Shown here piece by piece: positions 11,891-21,565 of a DNA stretch of 64,000 bases; positions within the stretch are counted from its first letter, which is position 1; the number at the start of each line of letters is the position of its first letter. A program made the position numbers and the translations under genes. Source of the stretch: Asparagopsis taxiformis (lineage: Eukaryota > Rhodophyta > Florideophyceae > Bonnemaisoniales > Bonnemaisoniaceae); the NCBI GenBank assembly GCA_030407315.1, contig JALQPE010000788.1:1-64000 (forward strand). The letters run 5' to 3'. The notes under the pieces were generated by a model. That model saw only the letters and a program-made list of their open reading frames with translations, searched no databases and had not been told where the DNA came from.

Positions 11891-12335
11891 AATCAGGACG
11901 TCTTCCGGACATAGGGGTGCTCGCGGCCTAGCTCGACAGCTGTAATTGTACCTCATTAAATACTGTTGATGACTGCCTACCGTATACAATCTGGGCTGTT
12001 GGCGTATTATCCGGTACTTGACCTGACCTGAACGTTCATCGCAGACCGTTGTGGTTACCGACACTATACAGCAATCTTTTTTGTATCTCGTGCAACTCAA
12101 TCGTTCCATCGCTTCCGGGAAAGCTTCATTATGCCGCCGCGTATTGCGAAGAAAGCTCCAAAGCCTCCGGGCCTCCAGAAAACCCGGTCAGCAGCTGCTG
12201 TATCGAGTGCCCGACAATCCCGTGCGAAGAAGCGGTCTGGGCCTACCGGCAGCATTGAACCGCGGTCCGGTAGTCGCAAGACGGACCGGCGCAGAACTGG
12301 GGATCCGCAGCGAGAAAGTGAGGAAGGAGGAACGG
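11880..12335 (+). repeat. Left arm of ~440-bp inverted repeat bounding a 15.7-kb segment
   Basis: The sequence from the end of the R1 array through the first ~200 bp of the coiled-coil gene is repeated in reverse complement at 27177-27620, with only a few substitutions. Together they bracket 11.9-27.6 kb, which contains the coiled-coil gene, the transposase, minisatellites and the host pseudogenes. Confidence 0.8.
11895..11965 (+). promoter_or_regulatory. Shared 5' module of family-1 genes (upstream of coiled-coil gene)
   Basis: Contains CCGGACATAGGGGTGCTCGC and then CCTAGCTCGACAGCTGTAA, about 170-230 bp upstream of the ATG at 12131. It matches the block upstream of both ParB-dioxygenase copies. 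Confidence 0.5.
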
Positions 12336-14416
12336 CGCGGAGAGAGATGGGGCTTGACCGAGGCAAGCGTGCTCGCAGGGACAGTGAACATCATGATGAT
12401 GACATGATAGTGGCTCAAAACATGTTGGAATTGCGGCAGAGTGCTATGGCAAAGGTAGTTCCTCCCGGGTTGGCAGATGCGGAGGTGCTGCAGACGGAGT
12501 CCCAGCCGGGGGTTCCCGAGACACTGGAGGCTGTGACCCCCACTGCGCCAACTATGCCGAGTACATCAGCCCCAGCAGGTAATGCAGTCAGGGACCCGAG
12601 GATAGCGGCAAGGGATGTTGTTTCTGAGCAACGTTCACAGGATGCCAACTATCATCGGCGGTCAGGTGGTACTGAGGGGAGAGAGCAGCCGGAGTGCGGG
12701 CCTCGTCACAACAGACTGTCATTGGTGCCAAATATGCGCGTAACGCCCCCGCGACGTCAGGCTATTGGCGATGGAGGACATCATATTCCCGATAGCGTGG
12801 GAGATGGGGGGACGGTGAGGGCAGAGAGGTTGCATCCGCCGGAATCCATCGATTTAATGGCGAGTCGCATCAATGCGCAGAAGAAGAAGATCGCGGAGCT
12901 GGAAAAAAAAGTGTTTAGCCAGGACATAGCAAACAAGGCGCTCACCACGGAGATTGTTGCGTTGGAGGCTAAGGTGAAGACTCTGCAGGCGGAAAATGCC
13001 AGCCTTACTGCAATTGCGAGAACAGGTAGAATCAGTGATCACGGTGGCGGTAAGTCGAAAATACAGAAAGCCATTCCTGTGAAATACCTTGGAGTTCTTA
13101 GGGCGGTTGAGGAAAACCTGACAAAGTGGTGCAAGAACGAGACTATGGAGCTGGACCCTATAGCGGAACAAACGCAGAGACGTTGGACTGGACGTACCAT
13201 CGAGGTAGAGCCGGTAGAAGGGGCACTTTGGAGCGAAAACGGTGTAGGATATATTGCTACCCCTCCGGGCTATATCATCAAGAATCTGCAGTGGTATACA
13301 CCTTCGTACAGGGACGAGAGTGATCTGCTGAATGACTTGGTGCGACACGTACTGCGTCAAAGTCCGTGGTGTGATGTGTTTTCCGATGAGGAGCAGCGTG
13401 TGTGCTGTCAAGAGGCTGTGGCGGGGAGCAAGGAATTGAAAGTGAAGGTGACGCAGAAACTGTCCGACGTGATGAGTGCACGGAAGCGTAATGCGAGGGA
13501 CAGATTGTTCGGTTCGCTGGGGTACACGAAATTAATGTCTAGATGCACGATGCTGACGACGCGAGCTGAGATGGACGAGCGAGAGGAACAAAAGCGCGAA
13601 GCGTCTGAGAAGCTTTTGAAACGGGAAAGTAACGGTGATTTGGATATGGGGAGGTGGCGAACGGCACCGTTCTCAGAGCTGCGATACAGCAAAGGCTTGG
13701 TTCCTGACAGCTTCGAAATGGAAGTGAATGGTGATGCATGGTTTAACAACCGAGTAGCTGTGAATGTGCTGGACATCTTCAGGGGTTATTCGATACGACC
13801 AGAACAAGTAATGGACATAGAGACGAGCATACTAACGCTGGCGCGCCTGGATGCTTGGCTAGTGACTACTGTGGAGTGTTTGGATGAACCGAAGGGGAAA
13901 GGAGGTGCACGGCAGAAGGAGTTTACAAGGCGGTACAGTCAATATGTGGGGGTAGCTTTTCAGCAATTAGTTGGTATGGTGGTGTACTGCATGTCTTGTC
14001 TCCAAGGCTCGCAAGCAAGGGAAGAAACGGACGTTGTCGAGAGCGAACAGCGGACTAGTGCACAGTCACGGCATGTGTTTGCAAGCCGTACTGTGACGAG
14101 AGAGGCTGTTGAAGTGTGGCAAAGCGGAGAGGGGTCTGGAATTGTTCATGTCGTTGATGATGTAAACCGCTGCTCATCACTTGTTCTAGTGTCCGAGGAT
14201 TGGATTCAATCGCATATTACGTCAAACCTCGGTGCTGTAATGGATTGTGTGATTGCGCAAGGACTAATTGGCGCAGAACTTTTCGTCGTTGACCCATATG
14301 CTGGACACCTGACTGCAAACCTGAATGTCGAAATCAATGCCCCACAGTATGGGGGCATGGAGCGGCGCCATGCAGCCACTGCTGATAACGGTTTTGGCGT
14401 AATGGAGGATGGTTGA
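12131..14416 (+). CDS. Coiled-coil protein of family-1 elements
   Basis: 761 residues starting at ATG 12131. The N-terminus is basic and disordered with nuclear-localisation-like clusters (RAKKRSG, GKRARR). Residues about 243-300 form a leucine/lysine/glutamate heptad coiled coil (AELEKK, ALEAKVKTL). The C-terminal half is globular and unrecognised. It shares weak but ordered similarity with the protein at 39084-40610: after the coil both have a K/V-T-x-x-L...R-x-R-x-R-hydrophobic...LG segment (here RNARDRLFGSLG) and a later hydrophobic block preceded by RR-x-SQY/SEY. The two are therefore likely homologues, one per element family. A DNA-binding or oligomeric partner of the modification enzymes is possible, but this is inference. 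The stop lies 77 bp from the convergent end of the transposase gene. Confidence 0.75.
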   Translation: MPPRIAKKAPKPPGLQKTRSAAAVSSARQSRAKKRSGPTGSIEPRSGSRKTDRRRTGDPQRESEEGGTARREMGLDRGKRARRDSEHHDDDMIVAQNMLELRQSAMAKVVPPGLADAEVLQTESQPGVPETLEAVTPTAPTMPSTSAPAGNAVRDPRIAARDVVSEQRSQDANYHRRSGGTEGREQPECGPRHNRLSLVPNMRVTPPRRQAIGDGGHHIPDSVGDGGTVRAERLHPPESIDLMASRINAQKKKIAELEKKVFSQDIANKALTTEIVALEAKVKTLQAENASLTAIARTGRISDHGGGKSKIQKAIPVKYLGVLRAVEENLTKWCKNETMELDPIAEQTQRRWTGRTIEVEPVEGALWSENGVGYIATPPGYIIKNLQWYTPSYRDESDLLNDLVRHVLRQSPWCDVFSDEEQRVCCQEAVAGSKELKVKVTQKLSDVMSARKRNARDRLFGSLGYTKLMSRCTMLTTRAEMDEREEQKREASEKLLKRESNGDLDMGRWRTAPFSELRYSKGLVPDSFEMEVNGDAWFNNRVAVNVLDIFRGYSIRPEQVMDIETSILTLARLDAWLVTTVECLDEPKGKGGARQKEFTRRYSQYVGVAFQQLVGMVVYCMSCLQGSQAREETDVVESEQRTSAQSRHVFASRTVTREAVEVWQSGEGSGIVHVVDDVNRCSSLVLVSEDWIQSHITSNLGAVMDCVIAQGLIGAELFVVDPYAGHLTANLNVEINAPQYGGMERRHAATADNGFGVMEDG

Positions 14417-14493
14417 AATTAGTGCAGTAAATGTGACGTTGACTAGAAGGTTTATCATGTAGTACATTATCAATAGAGTGCTGCGATTTAGAT

Positions 14494-17400
14494 TTATTCT
14501 TCTTCATTATCATCTGTGAATTGGTAATCAGTGTTGGTGTAGAAGCGGTTGAGATAGAAACGGTGGTCCGACCAGTGCATTTGTTTCGTAAATGGCTTGA
14601 CTGGAAAGTTACTTCGTACGATGTGCACGGTGCCAGATATAGTAGATGCAGGAATGAGGTCAAACCAAGGACCACCTGCACTGTGGGATGCAGTGTCATT
14701 GCTGTCAACGGATCCGTTGTCCGGGTCCCATGTGGACCACTTTAAACAAATGCACCCAAGTGATTTTTCCACAGCGGTTTTTGGGGCAAAGCAGGTCATA
14801 TACTGAACGAAAGCGAGTTCTACAGGTTGAAACAGGTTTGGAGACTGCAGGCGTACCAGTGCCAGGACGCGCCCTACCCATATGGTTCTGTAGTCATCGG
14901 CAGTTCCGGAGATGACGACAAAGGAGTACTGCGATCTCTTTGCGGGGCCGAACGATGAAGTTGCAAAGACGCGCTGCTGCTTGTGCCTCGACACGTTTGT
15001 GGGGCGAAGCATGCCACTGTGCGGGTCAAAGTCGTCGGCATCTGGGACGTACCCTCCCATGACGTAGGCGGACTTTACCACGGTGACGGAAATGTCCATG
15101 TCATGTATTGGAGGGCCTTCTGCCGTGGCGCGCAGTCTAGCGAGGGTGAGGAACGCTTGTGCAGCTGTGTCACCGAGTTGCTGGAATAGCGTTATGGTGC
15201 CAGACGGGAACGAGGAGTTGTGCAGCGGCAAAAGAGTGGCAGGATCGGGCTGTCCGTCGATATCTGCAACGAGGAGGGTTGCATCGGGCAGCAGGGAGGC
15301 AAAGTCGTGCAGTGCAACGGTGAATCCGTCGCGAACGAGTACTGCACCGTCTGTGGGCGATATCATGCGTGGGTTTCCCAATGTGTTCGATGGGGTGTGA
15401 CCAGTTGGAGTGGCCAAGGAGAATTCCATGTGGCGAATAGTCTCTTCCATGGCTGTGGAGCGCCTTCGAGAGGTTTTCCTATAACTCTGTTTGAACAGAA
15501 GATGCGAGTGTTCGTAGGGGCCTGCATCAATGTGTTCCAGGGCGCCATATCTCTGCAAGTCACCGGGAAGATGGTCTAGAAGATGGAACTTGAAAGTTTT
15601 GAGACCTGTGGTGTGGAATGGGCCGAGGGTGGAGAGCATTGATTGTTTGAAATAGGAAATGGAGTTCTGGAGGCTTTCTAGTTCGGCGGCAGTCCAGTGC
15701 TTGATGCGACCGCGTTTCATGACCCATGCGACGAGGTCAGAGTATTGCGTGCAGATGGAAGTGAGGGGGGCTGTATCTACTTCGTCACAGCATGTGTCAA
15801 TGAATGCTGCGATGAAAGGGAACACCATGTCGACATGGTGATAGTCTTTGGCTGCGAGCATGCCGCGTATGCCGTCCTCCGTGAAGAGGCCGTTCAAATT
15901 GGTGCCCTTCTCACCCTTGGAGAAGTCGACATGAAGACCGGTGATGTAGTAGTCGCGTTCGATAGCGGACAGAATGCTGTTTGAGCCGGCGAGGATGGAT
16001 TTTTTCACCTTCTTGAAGGTGCGAGGTGTCCCGGAATGGGAGGCAGTGGTGGTGAGGTCTGGGGAGCTGAGGCGGTGGACAATGCACTGTTTGATGAGCT
16101 TTGAGATGCCGAGGTGGAGATTGTGCAGAGGCTCGAAGGAGAAAATGTTGTAGGGGTCTAGGGGACTGTTGGTGGGTAAAAGAGCGGTCGATTCGAGGAC
16201 AGAGTGTTGTTCGAGGAGGGAGAGAGCTTCGAGCGGAGCAGTTGTATGCTCCTGAGCGCTCTCTTGGCGTGCAGAGCGTGTATCATCGAGGGAGCGGGGC
16301 TGGTGTGGCGCGCTGGATTCAAGTTGAGTGGCGGGGATGTAGCAGCGGTGGCAGGGATGTGTGGTGGTAGTGCTGTTGCGAGTGCATGACAGCTCTTTGG
16401 CCTCTGGAAAGTCGCAGCAATAATTGGCTAGGATGGGAAAGCATTGGCGGGCAGTTGCAGTGGAGTCTGTGCAGGGGAACCCGGAAGAGAACGCGGTGGA
16501 TAGGGACGAAAACACTTTTTCGAGTGCTTTATGAAGAATATCAATTTTGCGAGCGCGACTAGCAGAACTAGAGGTTGTCGGCATTTCATCACCGAACAAG
16601 GCGTTGGACGAAGGGTTAACAATGTACGGAAGATACCCGACGATGGTGAGGCCGGTACGGATGCAGTGGCGACGGAGGGGGGCGGAGAAGTTGAGCAGTG
16701 TGACGTGTATGGGGTATGCGACGATTGCGGAGCTCTTGAGGCTTGTGCTGCTCTTGTCGGAGTACACTTGGAGGAGGCCGGCAAAGGAGGAAGCGGTGGG
16801 ATCATTTTCCTCTGCCCATACGACCTGTGGATCTTCCGAGAGCTGCACGCGCTGTCTAGTAACCTGGTGCAGCGTTTTCGCGAATTCTGTGTGTAGGGGA
16901 TGAGAAAATATTGCGGTGCCGTCTGGGGCGGTCTGTGGGGAGGGGTGGAAGAGAGTATTTTGGTCGTTAGCCAGTGCTAACTGCCTGCGGAGCATGTCGA
17001 CTGGGTCGCGGAGGTACAGCTGTGCCGAGTACTTACCAGTTTTGTCTGGAATGATGTGGCTCTTGTAACCTTCGGTGCGGAAATGTGTTTCGACCATGGA
17101 AGCGGTAACGTGGCGACATTCTTCTACGGTGCGAACGGCGCTGTTGAACTTTTCTAGGGAGAATGCGGGGTCTTGTAGGATGGTGATGACTTCGCTCACG
17201 CGGCCAGCGCCGGCCTTGTACTCGAGGGTTGTGAGACTGGCGGCGAGGGATTGCACGAGGAGGTCTGCGCGGGAGGGGGTTGAGGTTGGTGGCAGTGAAG
17301 CGTCACAGGGTGAGTCGCTGGAGGAAGCACGACCAGATTCTGGGTCTGGGGAGCTGGGTTGCGGGGAATCATGGTCGCCGTTTCGAGCAGGCTCATGGGT

Positions 17401-17532
17401 GACGGCAGGGACACGAGCGTTGTTGAAATGTTGGGGAGAGGGGTTGAAACGGTAGCGACACGTTCGCTCATGCAGCGCGAGCGCATAAGCATCTACGCAG
17501 TAGTAGAAGCACCCTTCATACTTGCATTCCAT
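14494..17532 (-). CDS. Plavaka-like (CMC/CACTA superfamily) transposase-related protein with N-terminal C2HC finger
   Basis: 1012 residues from ATG 17532, intact. Residues 3-25 form a C-x4-C-x12-H-x3-C zinc finger, followed by a proline/serine-rich linker. A second CHRC knuckle lies before the core. The segment near residues 464-480 (FEPLHNLHLGISK) resembles the LHxLxxG motif of Plavaka transposases. The segment near 645-690 (FKFHLLDHLP ... EHSHLLFKQSYRKTSRR) matches the Plavaka pattern K-x-H...H...G...E-x-x-H...K-x-Y-x-x-S-x-x-R. Plavaka proteins are DDE-type DNA transposases; I did not locate all three acidic catalytic residues with confidence, so activity is unproven. It may mobilise this element or be a separate insertion. 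The gene converges on the coiled-coil gene. Confidence 0.65.
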   Translation of the reverse strand: MECKYEGCFYYCVDAYALALHERTCRYRFNPSPQHFNNARVPAVTHEPARNGDHDSPQPSSPDPESGRASSSDSPCDASLPPTSTPSRADLLVQSLAASLTTLEYKAGAGRVSEVITILQDPAFSLEKFNSAVRTVEECRHVTASMVETHFRTEGYKSHIIPDKTGKYSAQLYLRDPVDMLRRQLALANDQNTLFHPSPQTAPDGTAIFSHPLHTEFAKTLHQVTRQRVQLSEDPQVVWAEENDPTASSFAGLLQVYSDKSSTSLKSSAIVAYPIHVTLLNFSAPLRRHCIRTGLTIVGYLPYIVNPSSNALFGDEMPTTSSSASRARKIDILHKALEKVFSSLSTAFSSGFPCTDSTATARQCFPILANYCCDFPEAKELSCTRNSTTTTHPCHRCYIPATQLESSAPHQPRSLDDTRSARQESAQEHTTAPLEALSLLEQHSVLESTALLPTNSPLDPYNIFSFEPLHNLHLGISKLIKQCIVHRLSSPDLTTTASHSGTPRTFKKVKKSILAGSNSILSAIERDYYITGLHVDFSKGEKGTNLNGLFTEDGIRGMLAAKDYHHVDMVFPFIAAFIDTCCDEVDTAPLTSICTQYSDLVAWVMKRGRIKHWTAAELESLQNSISYFKQSMLSTLGPFHTTGLKTFKFHLLDHLPGDLQRYGALEHIDAGPYEHSHLLFKQSYRKTSRRRSTAMEETIRHMEFSLATPTGHTPSNTLGNPRMISPTDGAVLVRDGFTVALHDFASLLPDATLLVADIDGQPDPATLLPLHNSSFPSGTITLFQQLGDTAAQAFLTLARLRATAEGPPIHDMDISVTVVKSAYVMGGYVPDADDFDPHSGMLRPTNVSRHKQQRVFATSSFGPAKRSQYSFVVISGTADDYRTIWVGRVLALVRLQSPNLFQPVELAFVQYMTCFAPKTAVEKSLGCICLKWSTWDPDNGSVDSNDTASHSAGGPWFDLIPASTISGTVHIVRSNFPVKPFTKQMHWSDHRFYLNRFYTNTDYQFTDDNEEE

Positions 17533-18133
17533 GTCGAGTTTTGACGCAAAAGGGAGGATTGCGAGCTGAACAGGGGAGACTGTGCCGTCCAGATGCGACC
17601 AATTTTATTTTTGTGGTGCTTTCGAGACTTGGAATGTAACGTGTTCGTTCGTAGTTTTGTGGGTAGTAGTTTTGTGCTCACTCCAGCTGACATCCCAACG
17701 GTGGAATTTAACCGAGAGTTCAATCATTTCCAACTGTTACATCACATTGCGTGCTGGCAACGTGTGCATGGAAGGACGAACGACTGCCCTGGGAGATGAA
17801 TTTTCAATTAATTCATTTGTAATAATAAACTTTTTTATTTCCAAACTTCGTGGAATCTGAATGTGCTTTACAGCGGATATGCCACAGATCATGTAAGGAA
17901 AGCAAATGGATTCTCATATATATGATTATATGTTTATATTCGTTGTTCTCGATCCGGATCTCTTTGTTCGGGGAATCAGAGACCATGGCTTGGGCCATAC
18001 TCAATCTCACTGCCGGCGATGATTTCGAGTATGCACAGCAAGACTTAAGCGGACGCAGAAAGCTGTCCGGTCGACGCCGCAGGCTCCACTCCGCCCTCAT
18101 CACCGACTGATCTTCTTTGACCGACTTTGCTTT
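17533..18133. other. No gene recognised
   Basis: Upstream flank of the transposase gene. A minor open stretch ending at 18110 (LNLTAGDDFEYAQQDL and an arginine-rich tail) could be a gene remnant, but it lacks a credible start and a recognisable family. Confidence 0.4.
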
Positions 18134-18171
18134 GTACGTGCGCGAATCTTGATCAAGATTCGCGCACGTAC
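18134..18171. repeat. Perfect 38-nt palindrome without spacer
   Basis: Arm GTACGTGCGCGAATCTTGA followed immediately by its reverse complement. It stands alone, outside the R1/R2/R3 arrays. A second shorter one, TACCCTCGAGGGTA, follows within 20 bp. Confidence 0.95.
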
Positions 18172-18219
18172 CTTCGTTCCATCCTCTACCCTCGAGGGTA
18201 TGCGTTGAGGGAAGCGTGG

Positions 18220-19240
18220 GTTTTGAGTCTGACTATTTCCGTTGATGCGATATTTTTCATGGGAAGCCTGTTGACTGATGGTGTGTATTGAGCGGAGGAT
18301 GGAAGAGAGGTACGTGAAGTTTTGAAAGTATGCTGTGAGGGAAGGTTGATTTTGAGTCTGACTGTTGTGGTTGATTCCGATGTTGTGTAGATGATGCAGG
18401 AATGTTGATGACGGAAGGTAAGTTTCATTGAGTGCCAAGATGTGCTTTGCGAAGATATGGACTGCTGACTATGATTATTGTTAATTGCAAGGTTTTTGGA
18501 TCATGGTTTGTATTGTGTGTAGGATGGATGAGAGGTACATTTGCGAGTTCTCAGGGTATGTAGCGAGGGAAACGTTGGTTTTCAATCTGACTGTTGCGAT
18601 TGAATCCGATGTTGCGTAGGTGATGGAGGAATAGTGATGACGGAAGGTAAGTCACATTGGGCGCCCAGACCGGTTGTGCGAAGATGCGGAATGCTGACTA
18701 CTTTTCTTGGCTACACGATTACGTGATTTATGGTTTTTATTGTGTGCAGGATGGAACAGGTAAAGTAAGTGTGCGAGTTTTGAAAGTAAGCAGCGAGGGA
18801 AGGTTGGTTTTGAGTCTGACTATTTCCGTTGATGCGATATTTTTCATTGGAAGCCTATTGAGTCATGGTGTGTATTGTGTGGAGCGAAGGTAAGTGTGCG
18901 AGTTTTGAAAGTATGCTGTGATGGAAGGTTGGTTTTGAGTCTGACTGTTGTGGTTGATTCCGATGTTGTGTAGATGATGCAGGAATGTTGATGACAGAAG
19001 GTAAGTTTTACTGAGCACCAAGACTTGTTTTGCGAAGATATGGACTGCTGACTTTGATTATTCATTGCAAGGTTTTTGGATCATGGTTTGTATTTTGTGT
19101 AGGATGGATGATTCAGTCATCCTCTCGGAGAGGTAAGTAAGGGAGTTTCTAGGATATCTGTCGTGGTAAGCGTTGCTTTTGAGTCTGACTGTTGTGGTTG
19201 ATTCTGATGTTGTGTATGTGATGCAGGAGTGGTGAAGCAG
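18220..19240. repeat. Degenerate ~120/230-bp tandem repeat region
   Basis: The phrase TTTGAGTCTGACT recurs at about 18223, 18348, 18575 (diverged), 18806, 18929 and 19165. It is followed alternately by TTTCCGTTGATGCGATATTT or by GTTGTGGTTGATTCCGATG and GATGCAGGAATG. This gives an alternating two-type higher-order array. No coding capacity is supported. Confidence 0.75.
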
Positions 19241-19590
19241 GAACGGCAGGACTGAAGGAGAGTGAAGAAGGGATGTAGGAAGATGGGGAATGAAGCTGTG
19301 AGGTGTTTCTGGTATGTGTATATTTTGGGGCATACGATAGAAGTGAGAGTGCGTTTCAAGTGGTGTAAGATTTTGCTGACCATGTTCGTGTTTGATGTCT
19401 TGATGATTTAATGGGCTGGGGTGGTGTCGAGGAAAGCGGGGATGGTATTGGGAAGGAGCGTATTTTTTGTAATCTAGGTCGTGAGGGTTCTTGCAGTATG
19501 TGCGGATGGTGGTGCATGGCGTTCGGATGGTAGGGAGAACGCGATAGTGAGGGAGATGGGTGATCGACGATATGCTGACAGGTATTTTGT

Positions 19591-19686
19591 ATTCTGGCTG
19601 GATACGTATTTCCTATTCTAACCGGGTATTTATTTCCTATTCTAACCGGGTATTTATTTCCTATTCTGACCAGATATGTATTCCCT
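19591..19686. repeat. 24-bp minisatellite, 4 copies
   Basis: Unit ATTCTAACCGGGTATTTATT plus TCCT at 19591, 19615, 19639 and 19663. The inner two are identical and the outer two are diverged. Confidence 0.9.
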
Positions 19687-19817
19687 ATTCTAGAGAGACG
19701 TATTGTATACGAGCAGTTTCCTAAATGAGAGAATAAAATACGGTCCGATATGGGCCCTGAATTTACCATCCGCTGTAATTTCTTCCCTCCCGGTTTTCGC
19801 TGATATATTGTATACTG

Positions 19818-20118
19818 GATGTCGGGTCCTAGTATTCCGCCATATGTACTAGAGAAAGTGGATGTCGGGTCCTAGTATTCCGCCATATGTACTAGAGAAA
19901 GTGGATGTCGGGTCCTAGTATTCCGCCATATGTACTAGAGAAAGTGGATGTCGGGTCCTAGTATTCCGCCATATGTACTAGAGAAAGTGGATGTCGGGTC
20001 CTAGTATTCCGCCAAACGTACTAGAGAAAGTGGATGTCGGGTCCTAGTATTCCGCCATATGTACTAGAGAAAGTGGATGTCGGGCCCTAGTATTCCGCCA
20101 TATGTACTAGAGAAAGTG
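19818..20118. repeat. 43-bp tandem repeat, 7 copies
   Basis: Each unit contains GATGTCGGGTCCTAGTATTC, then CGCCATATGTACTAGAGAAA and GTG. Copies start every 43 bp from 19818 and are nearly identical, differing at one or two sites. The array runs into related single motifs (GGACGTCCGCGTCC, TACTAGAG) at 20119-20260 that are also found at 26960-27180. Confidence 0.95.
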
Positions 20119-20260
20119 GACGTCCGCATCCAAAAAATTTTTATTTTTTTTTGGACGCGGACGTTCATTTGTTCTAGTAAATCTCGGGGCCGACTAGGAC
20201 CCGTACTAGAGAGACTGGACGTCCGCGTCCACTTCCGAAAACACAGACGCAGGGCGTGTT
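20119..20260. repeat. GGACGTCC/ACTAGA motif block, partner of 26890-27180
   Basis: Contains GGACGTCCGCGTCCACTTCC and AACACAGACGC, matching 27144-27180 almost exactly in the same orientation. The GGACGTCC core also closes each R1 unit, so this block may be an eroded element end. Confidence 0.6.
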
Positions 20261-20345
20261 GGTGTCAGTGACGGGCTGGTAGACAGGCATCCCGGAATAT
20301 ATCTTATCCTCTGATCAGACAATTGTATTCGCAGGGCTGCGGTAA

Positions 20346-20612
20346 ACGGAAGCGCGTTGGACAGACACCGAGTATGTAAACGAAAGGCCAGTTGGAATAG
20401 ATGCGAATGGCGGACCCACCATAGTTTATCCCCAGAAGGAAGTTGTTGTTGAGAAGGAAACGTATGGTTTAACTCAACGTTCCAACATGGTGTCAGAAAT
20501 GTGTCGTATTGTTCTGGACATGGATATGAAAAGCGCCCAAAAATGGGCTAATGAAACACTGGATACGAAGAAACTTGTAGATGTTCTTACAAAGCTGCTA
20601 CACAGCAGATAG
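20346..20612 (+). pseudogene. Unrecognised gene 3' fragment (88 codons)
   Basis: An open frame between TAA (20343) and TAG (20610-20612) whose translation looks like a genuine globular protein C-terminus: VGIDANGGPTIVYPQ, a TYGLTQRSN turn and a final amphipathic stretch ending KLVDVLTKLLHSR. There is no good upstream ATG, so this is either a 3' exon or a truncated gene captured inside the element. I could not assign a family. Confidence 0.35.
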
Positions 20613-21564
20613 GAGAGAACTCAATTGGCTTGGGCTTCATAGCAAAACGGACAGGATATTTTTATTTCTATACTTTGAGGGCGGTTCAAATGTTCAGTGG
20701 TACATCAGATAGCGTGAGTTGGGTATCTGTAAGTGGTCTAACAATACCTGTTCGTTATTGAAAGCTCTCCTCGTCCCATATGCCTCCATCGATAAGCTAA
20801 TGTATCAAAATTTTGCCAGATGTTGGAGAACATCATATCGCCTCAAACCTAACCTACCAAGTCACTTGCAGCTGCAGAATTTCCTATGGAGAGGTGGTAT
20901 CCACCTACAAAACAGTTTTCTGAAGCGGTCACCACTTCTTCATGAGTCAGGAAGACGGCAGCTCTTCCGAATTTTTTCTTCAAGAACTCCCTAGGTACGT
21001 CCACAGTTGTGTCATGAAATGCCCAGGGATGATGATGACATGGCAAGTCTCTTCATCGTTTTCCTTTGTGTCAATGTTTTCAAGACATTGGAGAGTCAGC
21101 AGCGCGACTCACCTGAAACAAGTGATTCCGAAAGTGCGGAATGCTAGTTATGGTCGGGTCATGACATGATGCTTTGCTGGAGATGGTGCGGGTATATGAA
21201 GTGGTGGGAATATGCTCAGAAACGATCCATTACTGAAAATCACTGCCAGAACGACCACTCAAGCTAACCCGGAAAACATTACATTACAACAGCTATAAGT
21301 TACCTACTTGGAAAATGTATCGCACCGTGTAAAAAATTTCTATGTGGAGTGGAATGAATGGTTAGGTTTTTGAATGCAGCCAATTAGCGTTAGTGAGCGG
21401 CATTTGCGCATATTATTATGCGCCAAAAGTCTTCTTTGCGCTGCCCCCCTGGGCCATTCACCAACGGCGCATTTCCCTTAGTACCTCCTCATATTACCAA
21501 AAAATTAAGTTCCCGATGCAGACAGTCGTTCTCGCGGAAATTGCATACCACCTGATTACAACCA
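20613..21564. other. No gene recognised
   Basis: Only short ORFs on both strands. A minus-strand peptide at 21046-20849 (VPREFLKKKFGRAAVFLTHEE) has protein-like composition but no recognisable family. Confidence 0.4.
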
Positions 21565-21565
21565 A

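Noticed and set aside
17850..18110. 86-codon ORF with LNLTAGDDFEYAQQDL
   Set aside because: No ATG start, no recognisable family; the N-terminal part reads as AT-rich non-coding sequence.
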